Assembly (NCBI RefSeq): GCF_900700375.1 | Contig: NC_041720.1 | Coordinates: 640,695-704,694, forward strand | Origin: Denticeps clupeoides | Taxonomy: Eukaryota > Chordata > Actinopteri > Clupeiformes > Denticipitidae | Length of the DNA: 64,000 bases | Direction: 5' to 3' | Part shown: positions 57,010 to 64,000 of the stretch, one piece after another | Layout of the letters: each line of letters opens with the position of its first letter | Numbering within the stretch: position 1 is the first letter of the stretch | Position numbers and translations under genes: made by a program | Notes under the pieces: model-generated | What the model was told of the DNA's origin: nothing | Seen by the model: only the letters and a program-made list of their open reading frames with translations | Database searches by the model: none

Positions 57010-57955
57010 CCTCTAGGATGTTAAATCGAAGTGAATGAGGATGCCTCGCTTGTCCATATGTGCTGGTCATGTCCTGGCCTTGAAACATATCGGAGGGACA
57101 TATTTCAAACCCAAACTTCTGTCCTCAAACAGCGTATACAACCTAATACTTTGACTGTGCTTTTTGGCATCAGTGATGATGCATGTTTGACCCCGGTAAA
57201 ATGCCAGACACCATCTTTGGTTTCCCTTTTCAGCCCGACATGCAGTCCTACTTGGATGAAAGGGTGCTGCTCAATGGATGAGGGACCTCATGTCCTGTCT
57301 AAACCTCGAAAAGATACGCTACTCGATTAGTGATACCAACAAAGAATTTCTCATGGTGTGGGGGCCTGTAGTATTCCTGGAGTATTTTACAAGCCTTCAT
57401 TCTCAGAATCCGACTATTAGTATTACCCAGTAAAGTTCCAGAAACAATAATGCCGTCTTGTTCTTTTTCATTAATCAATCTGGCATGAGGGGCAGTGGTG
57501 GCCTAGCGGTTAAGGAAGCGGCCCCGTTATCAGAAGGTTGCTGGTTCGAATCCCGAGCTGCCAAGGTGCCACTGAGCAAAGCACCGTCCCCACACACTGC
57601 TCCCCGTGCGCCTTCTCACTCAGGGTGATGGTTAAATGCAGAGGACAAAATTCACTGTGTGCACCGTGTGTTGTGCTGCTGTGTTTCACAAGTGACAATC
57701 ACTTCACTTTGAGGATGAGGTTAGTATTATGTGGAAAGGTTGGTGGGTTTAGAGTTGCACACGTTATTATCATTATTGTACTTCGAATATGACTGCCATT
57801 TTTCCTATAATACTCTACTGCAATGTTACCCGATCTTTGTATGTAACTCTTGCAGAATTGATTTATTTAGTGAGATATTTTTTATATTGTGTGCATTGTA
57901 TTTTTTTTGTTTTTCTCTTGCCTAAAGTCAATAAAAAATATCTTTGAAGGGAAAA
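57010..57955 (+). mobile_element. L1-type LINE 3' fragment, split by a SINE
   Basis: The + strand at 57031-57190 reads ASLVHMCWSCPGLETYRRDI and later LTVLFGIS, matching the C-terminal HMFWSCPKL...PLxALFGVS block of fish L1 ORF2. The end, CAATAAAAAATATCTTTGAA, resembles an L1 tail with poly-A. A family-2 SINE interrupts it at 57489-57712. Only the extreme 3' end is present. Confidence 0.72.
57489..57712 (+). mobile_element. tRNA-derived SINE, family 2
   Basis: GGTGGCCTAGCGGTTAAGGA, GGTTCGAATCCCG, and a tail with CACAAGTGACAATCACTTCA. Confidence 0.92.
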
Positions 57956-58148
57956 AAACAGCGTTTTTACGTGTGTCCGGGCGCGTCTGTATTTATTATG
58001 AATTCCCGTCACGTGATGAAAACGTCACAGCGACCACGTGCTCCCGCCGGCCAATCACGGAGCACCAGGTCACGGGTTCGGACGGCGATGGCGGCGGGGA
58101 AGTGAAGTGTTGGCACCGAGCGGCTCCGGGACTCCTCTGGCCGCGTCC

Positions 58149-60502
58149 ATGGCGCCGCTGTACGGCTTCGTGTGGCGCCTGCTGCTCGCCCTGCTGCAGC
58201 TCCAGCGGACGCTGCTGCTCTGGCTGCGCAGCCGCCTGTGGAGGCGGGCGACGGCCGCGCTGCTCATGCCCCTCGCCCTGGGCTTCCACGACCACGGGCG
58301 CCCCGGGAAGCGGCCGGGCCGCCGCGCCGGGGCGCCGGACAAGCTGCCGGCCCACGTCGGGCTGCTGGTCGCGGACGAGGAACCGCGGTACCCGGACGTC
58401 GCCGCCCTGGTGGTGTGGTGCGCCGCGGCGGGCGTGTCCTACGTCAGCGTGTACGACGGCCAAGGTAGGGCGGTCACGTGGTTTCTGGGGTTCCCGGGTG
58501 TAAAACGTGGGGTTCCCAAGTGTAAAAAGGGGGTTTTCCAGCTGTAAAGAAGTGCGTTTCCCGGGTGTGCAAAAAAAAAGTGGGGTCCTAGGTGGCTGTC
58601 AAAAAAAGCAGCGTCCGCGGTGGTATACAAAGTGGGGTTCCCGGGTGTGTAAAAAAAAGTGGGGTTCCCGGGTGTAAAAAAAAAAAAAAAAAGTGGGGTC
58701 CTAGGTGGCTGTCAAAAAAAGCAGCGTCCGCGGTGGTATACAAAGTGGGGTTCCCGGGTGTGTAAAAAAAAGTGGGGTTCCCGGGTGTAAAAAAAAAAAA
58801 AAAAAGAAAAAAAGTGGGGTCCTAGGTGGCTGTCAAAAAAAGCAGCGTCCGCGGTGGTATAAAAAGCGGGGTCCCCGGGTGTGTAAAAAAGCGGGGTTCC
58901 CGGGTGTAAAAAAAAAAAAGAAAAAAAGTGGGGTCCTAGGTGGCTGTCAAAAAAAGCGGGGTTCCCGGGTGTGTAAAAAGCGGGGTTCCCGGGTGTGTAA
59001 AAAAAGCGGGGTTCCCGGGTGTAAAAAAAAAAGTGGGGTCCTAGGTGGCTGTCAAAAAAAGCAGCGTTCGCGGTGGTACAAAAAGCGGGGTTCCCGGGTG
59101 TGTCAAAAAAGCGGGGTTCCCGGGTGTGTCAAAAAAGCGGGGTTCCCGGGTGTGTCAAAAAAGCGGGGTTCCCGGGTGTGTCAAAAAAGCGGGGTTCCCG
59201 GGTGTAAAAAAAAAAAAAAAGTGGGGTCCTAGGTGGCTGTCAAAAAAAGCAGCGTTCGCGGTGGTATAAAAAGCGGGGTCGTTCGCGGTGGTATAAAAAG
59301 CGGGGTCCCCGGGTGTGTAAAAAAGCGGGGTTCCCGGGTGTAAAAAAAAAAAAGAAAAAAAGTGGGGTCCTAGGTGGCTGTCAAAAAAAGCGGGGTTCCC
59401 GGGTGTGTAAAAAAGCGGGGTTCCCGGGTGTGTAAAAAAAGCGGGGTTCCCGGGTGTAAAAAAAAAGTGGGGTCCTAGGTGGCTGTCAAAAAAAGCAGCG
59501 TTCGCGGTGGTACAAAAAGCGGGGTTCCCGGGTGTGTCAAAAAAGCGGGGTTCCCGGGTGTGTCAAAAAAGCGGGGTTCCCGGGTGTGTAAAAAAGCGGG
59601 GTTCCCGGGTGTGTCAAAAAAGCGGGGTTCCCGGGTGTAAAAAAAAAAAAAAAAGTGGGGTCCTAGGTGGCTGTCAAAAAAAGCAGCGTTCGCGGTGGTA
59701 TAAAAAGCGGGGTCGTTCGCGGTGGTATAAAAAGCGGGGTCCCCCGCGGGAAATAAAAAGCGGGGTCCCTGGCTGTAAAATGGTCTCTCGCTCCCACCTG
59801 CAGGTTCCTTCAGGAGGAACCCGTCCAGGCTCATGGAGCAGATCCTCCAGCAGCAGCGGGAGCTTCTGGGCCCGGAGGCGCCCCGCTTCTCGGTGGAGCT
59901 GCTGAGCGGCGGCGCCGAGCGGCAGGAGCGCGGTGGTGAGGGTCCCTCGTGCTCCGGGACGGGCACGGGTCTCTCCTGCCAGACCGCGGTGAAGGTCCTG
60001 TGTCCCGGCGACGGGAAGCTGGGCATCGTGGAGGCGGCGCGGCAGCTGTGCCGGGCGGTGGAGCGGCGGGAGGGGACGCCCGAGGACGTGGACGTCGCCG
60101 CGCTGGACTCGCTGCTCAGGGGTGAGAGGAGTGGGCGGAGCCTCCCTGTGTCATGTGCTTGTTTCGCCGCGCTTCACCGTCACCGTTTCTCTCCTGCTGT
60201 CCCCATGTACACGTGGACTCCTTCAGAGTCCAAGAATGTCCCCGATCCGGACCTGGTGTTGAAGTTCGGCTCGGTCCAGAGCACCGTGGGCTTCCTGCCG
60301 TGGCACATCAGGCTCACCGAGATCATGTAAGTAGGCGGAGGAGGTTCGGAATATTCGTATCGTGCGTATAAACGCTCTGATGCTACGCGTGTCCCTTGGT
60401 TCTCTCTGCAGCTCCCTGCCGTCCCACGTGGACGTCTCGTACGAGGACTTTCTGGCCGCGCTCCAGCGCTACGCCGCCTGTGAGCAGCGCGTGGGGAAGT
60501 GA
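58149..60502 (+). CDS. nus1: NUS1 dehydrodolichyl diphosphate synthase subunit (Nogo-B receptor)
   Basis: Non-catalytic-fold partner of DHDDS in the ER cis-prenyltransferase that makes dolichol precursors for glycosylation; it also binds Nogo-B. Four coding exons: 58149-58464, 59804-60121, 60227-60326 and 60412-60502. They are phase-consistent and give 274 residues (human 293). The N-terminal hydrophobic region reads [20 protein letters not shown]. Next come [22 protein letters not shown], then [26 protein letters not shown] and [15 protein letters not shown]. The end is CEQRVGK, containing the C-terminal R-x-G motif needed for activity. Exon 2 includes an insertion relative to human (about residues 147-160, [13 protein letters not shown]). 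Intron 1 is almost entirely minisatellite. Polyadenylation signal at 61005. Confidence 0.96.
58470..59790. repeat. minisatellite filling nus1 intron 1
   Basis: About 1.3 kb of nested repeats built from GCGGGGTTCCCGGGTGTGT-type modules and poly-A spacers, plus a longer module with GTGGGGTCCTAGGTGGCTGT and GCAGCGTCCGCGGTGGTA. The longer module recurs about nine times at varying spacing, and a larger block (about 58860-59280 versus 59290-59720) is itself duplicated. Confidence 0.95.
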
Positions 60503-61010
60503 CCCGATGGAGGGGCGAGGGAGGACGGTCATGTCTCTCTGGGACCCGGGACTGCGGAGTGGACCTCCGTCTCTGTTCCTCACCTGTCTGTTGGTTCTGC
60601 GGAGGAACTCGTGACGTGCGGACGATGGGGACCGTTAATCTGCCCTTTTTTAATTTAATACAATTTTTTGGTTGTCGAGTTTCTGAAGGTTCTAGTCACG
60701 CTGAGCTCCTCGCCGGGACTGTCCAGGGCGTAGTGGGCAGCGCCCCCTGGGGACAGACTGGGGTTCCGGGGTTCTGCATGCTCTAGCTGTCCGGCTCCGG
60801 GTTCAGTCGTCTGGTTTAGCTGCTAAATGGCGGTTGGGGTTCAGTTCTTGTTTATTTTTTTATAAACTGGCTTTTTGTGGATTAGCACTGAGTACCGATC
60901 CGTCCACCGCTCTCGTACAACCGACTCTGTACTGCTAACGCCGACCTTGTCATGTGATGTCATCGTCACCATGAACTGATTGGTGTCCGTCAGTGTGAAT
61001 GACCAATAAA
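60503..61010 (+). other. nus1 3' UTR
   Basis: Transcript end inferred from AATAAA at 61005-61010; no other signal between. Confidence 0.55.
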
Positions 61011-61470
61011 TGTTAGAGAAACGTTCCCCGTCTGGCTGTCATTGCTCCTTCAGCCCTGAGAAGGATCTGGTCTGAGGGTCAAATTCGATGTTTAATTTGC
61101 GAATTCCTGCCTAATTTGGCTAATTAACGAATTCTAATAATGAGCTTTATTCTGCATCATGTTCATTTAAAACAAAGTTTCACTTGACACGGCGATAAAT
61201 AGCCATATAATGGGGAGGTCAAGCTCCGCCTCCTGGTACGATTGAATGGGTCGGTTTAAAGGCAGGGGGCGGAGTCTGAGTCCACCGCCTCAGAATAAAC
61301 GGCATTTTGTGCGCTGATGGTTCTATCAGCGCGGGGTTCTTATTCCTCTCTTCGCTGGCTTCTTCAAGTCTTCGTTCTTTAAATGGCTGTTGAACAGGAA
61401 GCGGGGTACCGCGAGACCAGCGGTCCGGCCCTTAAAGGCGGGACGATGCGTTCTAAAAAAAAAAAAAAAG
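61011..61470. other. unassigned sequence downstream of nus1
   Basis: No gene recognised; a 15-base A run at 61457-61471 abuts the next SINE. Confidence 0.4.
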
Positions 61471-61471
61471 A

Positions 61472-61716
61472 GAAGTGATTGTCACATGTGATACACAGCA
61501 GCACAGCACACGGTGCACACAGTGAAATTTGTCCTCTGCATTTAACCCATCACCCTGAGTGAGCAGTGGGCAGCCATGACAGGCGCCCGGGGAGCAGTGT
61601 GTGGGGACGGTGCTTTGCTCAGTGGCACCTCAGTGGTACCTTGGCGGATCGGGAATCGAACCGGCAACCTTCTGATTACAGGGCCGCTTCCTTAACCGCT
61701 AGGCCACCACTGCCCC
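61472..61716 (-). mobile_element. tRNA-derived SINE, family 2
   Basis: Reverse full copy: GTGATTGTCACATGTGATAC, CATTTAACCCATCACCCTGA, CTTAACCGCTAGGCCACCAC. Confidence 0.93.
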
Positions 61717-61719
61717 TGA

Positions 61720-62277
61720 CCTCTGACCTCTGGCCCGGTTCCTGGAGCTGGGCTTCCACGGCTCCGCCGGCGGTACAACGGATTCTTGCCAGCCCATCAA
61801 CAGCGGTTCACAAAACCTCGATCCCGATGGGAAAATTTGGGATCCAGAAGAGCTCAGGACAGCTGGACGCAACCAAGAAACTTGAAGCGCACAATATTGG
61901 CAGAAAGTAGCAGATACTGTAGGTACCAAACGCGACGAAGAACCTGGAACGTGGACCTCATGTTTCTCCATGACGTTGTTCCTCTTCACCCGAACCTCGG
62001 ACTTCCTCCTCTGCACGCGTCGTGACCGCCAGTAGAACCTGGAGTCTGAACCAGTGACCCTCCAGGATCTTGCGTGTCGGGTCAAAGGTCATCCTGCAGA
62101 ACGCCTTCGTCTGACAGCAGGAAGTGGAATTTGTCACGTCCACCACGTCTGGATGGTGATGGTCCAGATATCAACATTTAACAACATTTATTTCTTAAAA
62201 AGCCCATAATACATACAGTACGTCTCAATGAGGTTTGACGGGCCCTTCAGTTGACACCCCCACACTTGACACACTGA

Positions 62278-62313
<36 letters not shown>

Positions 62314-63170
62314 GTTGTGACAACAGTTGTACTGAAATGTAAAGTACGCGCCGCGTACACGCCCTCTGGCAGGCAGAGACTCCGCCCTGTGCTCAGGGTG
62401 CCAGGATGGGCGTCGGCAGTACCAGGACTAGGTGGTGGAGGAGAGTGAGTGAATACAAGCTGCACACACGTACACAAGCAGCTTATCGTACCATTTTTTA
62501 ATTTTTTTTTCTTCAGATGTATTTGGAATTGCACAGGTTAAAAACTTTATAAAAGTTTAGAGACGGACGTTCTATCGTCTGGCTGGGTCGAAAATCACAA
62601 AATTCCCTTTTATTCATGATTACATGTCCACAAAACGGGTTATGTATTGCGCAAAAGGATAAATAATCACTTTCATATTTATGACCTTTCACACAATTAC
62701 ACAATGAACAGAAAAAAGCTGCCGAAGACCCGGAACTCGAGGTGGGAAATTCGGGCCCAGCGAGCAGTAACAGAAAACGAAGAGAGACGCACGTTCCGGC
62801 TCCGATTTCGTACTTATGCCTGAGCAGCCAGGCTGTGCGGAAATGTCCTTTTTTTTTGGTTTGTTTTGGTCGTTGGCCACGCCTCGAAGACATCGGTGGC
62901 CAACCCAACGACGGGCTTTTGAGAATATTGAGATGAAGGATGAAGTTAATACCGTACGGCGTCCACCGGTTCCTTATTAGAGAAGTTTGCTGCACTTCTT
63001 TGACTTCTTTAGTGTTCAGGTTCCGAGCTTCTCTCCAGGCTGGTGCGTGAAAGTGGTTGTTGTGCCATGAAGGGACCAGTCAAGTCCATCAGGAATCTGG
63101 TCTCCAGAACCCGTCCAGCCGCAGTAGAAATCTGGTATTGTGGATTTAGGTGACACAACGGTTACATGGC
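61720..63170. other. unassigned sequence at right side of window
   Basis: Contains a (GT)n tract at 62279-62310. Short frames on both strands show no motif I recognise. Confidence 0.4.
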
Positions 63171-63179
63171 TTGCTCGTG

Positions 63180-63345
63180 GACACGGTGGTGGCCTGGCTG
63201 GCAATAAAGTGGCCCCGTAATCAGAAGGTTGCCGGTTCGAATCCCGAACCACCACGCTGCCACCGAGGTCCCCTTGATGAAGGTCCCGTCCCCACACGCC
63301 TGTCATGGTGCCCACTGCTTGCCAAGGGTGACGGATAAATACAGA
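63180..63345 (+). mobile_element. tRNA-derived SINE, family 2 (partial)
   Basis: Diverged head, GGTTGCCGGTTCGAATCCCG box B and GTCATGGTGCCCACTGCTTG; tail missing. Confidence 0.82.
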
Positions 63346-63689
63346 GTGTCACCGTTTTTATGATTCATTTCAACCCCCCTAGTGGCTGGACCGCCATGCG
63401 CTAGTTTCCAGAAGCCATGTTCTCAGTTCTTCTGGATTTCTGGTGACCGTGTTAGCTGTAAAGCAAGAGATGATATCCGGGTTTATCTCCAGCCGGCTCT
63501 TCTTCACCTCGTGACACCATTTCTTCATGTTTGGCCTCCAGGGGTTTCTGTTGCACTTCTGTCTCGGCAACAGTACAGATTTAGCAAGCGGGTGTTCGAC
63601 TTCCACGCCAGCCGTGCATAAAGGGGCCTGCTGTCGAGGTCCAGGAGCAGGTGAACGACCACACAAAGTTCTGAAGTTGCTTGACCTTG

Positions 63690-63760
63690 GAGCTGTCCAG
63701 AGCGGCTCACAACCAGTAGCGACAGGGACAGTCCCCCCGGGGACACGTGGTAGTAAGTAG
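63690..63760 (-). mobile_element. SINE family 1 fragment
   Basis: Reversed tail pieces (GTCCAGAGCGGCTCACAACC, GACAGGGACAGTCCCCC) with the head missing. Confidence 0.6.
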
Positions 63761-64000
63761 ACGTGCAGTAGACCTGCAGATGTTTTCACCGTTGGGACTG
63801 GATCCATTTTGTCTGACTAAAAGTGGGCGCTTCACAGGCGACACACGTGATTGGCTGGAAGTCACGCGATTTACAGCATCTCATTAAAATGAAAAAGGCG
63901 TGAATGGAGAATTCGAAATCATTTAGGGATAAAAAAATAATGCTGAAATAGAGTAACATTGTAATTATGGTATAAATTAGTACAAAATTGGGGCAGGTGG
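63761..64000. other. unassigned window end
   Basis: Nothing recognised in the last 240 bp. Confidence 0.4.

Noticed and set aside
58705-59269. 175-codon lysine/glycine-rich frame
   Set aside because: It is the minisatellite of nus1 intron 1 read as protein.
59936-59982. 47-bp intron in nus1 exon 2
   Set aside because: Splicing it would shift the frame, and the read-through matches CHLAVKV-type human sequence.

Overview
This is nuclear DNA of a ray-finned fish. The protein genes have introns and vertebrate orthologues, tRNA-derived SINEs with fish-type tails and a Tc1-type MITE are present, and there is a tandem 5S rDNA array. I cannot name the species; the dense SINE pair suggests an early-branching (otocephalan-type) teleost, which is only an impression.

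Layout. (1) 1-9295: a head-to-tail 5S-type rDNA array on the + strand with about 263 bp spacing, 34 full-length genes plus truncated ones, open at the left edge and broken inside a gene at 9295. (2) 9296-17100: gene-poor, decayed sequence with a LINE remnant, a local tandem duplication (about 12.0-15.8 kb) and SINEs; no gene is confidently named. (3) 17.1-22.5 kb: a divergent pair, mtfr2 (-) and armc1/armc1-like (+), sharing a GC-rich promoter region. (4) 22.9-41.3 kb: four intact single-exon trace amine-associated receptor (TAAR) genes, all on the - strand. The first three lie in tandem duplicated units of 6.1-6.7 kb that also carry duplicated transposon fossils; the fourth is more divergent. 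(5) 41.3-46.0 kb: SINEs, an L2-like LINE and a TTAA-flanked MITE. (6) 46.0-49.7 kb: katna1 (+, 10 coding exons). (7) 51.2-54.0 kb: ginm1 (-, 8 coding exons). (8) 55.0-56.8 kb: a nephrocan-type leucine-rich repeat gene (+). (9) 58.1-61.0 kb: nus1 (+), with a minisatellite filling its first intron. (10) 61-64 kb: SINEs and unassigned sequence.

The gene content (MTFR2, TAARs, KATNA1, GINM1, nephrocan, NUS1) corresponds to genes scattered over human 6q22-q25, so the window is a compact version of that ancestral block; ARMC1 in human sits beside MTFR1 on 8q13 instead. Functionally the genes are mixed: mitochondrial dynamics (mtfr2, armc1), olfactory amine sensing (TAARs), microtubule severing (katna1), a membrane glycoprotein (ginm1), extracellular matrix (nephrocan) and dolichol synthesis (nus1). 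Exon boundaries were read by eye from splice sites, reading phase and remembered human proteins. The window holds no obvious new multi-gene system. The most notable points are the TAARs' altered amine-binding residues and shared TATA promoter, the divergent 5S family, a TTAA-flanked MITE family with a possible THAP-type exon relic, and an LTR insertion with an empty site in the paralogous TAAR unit.
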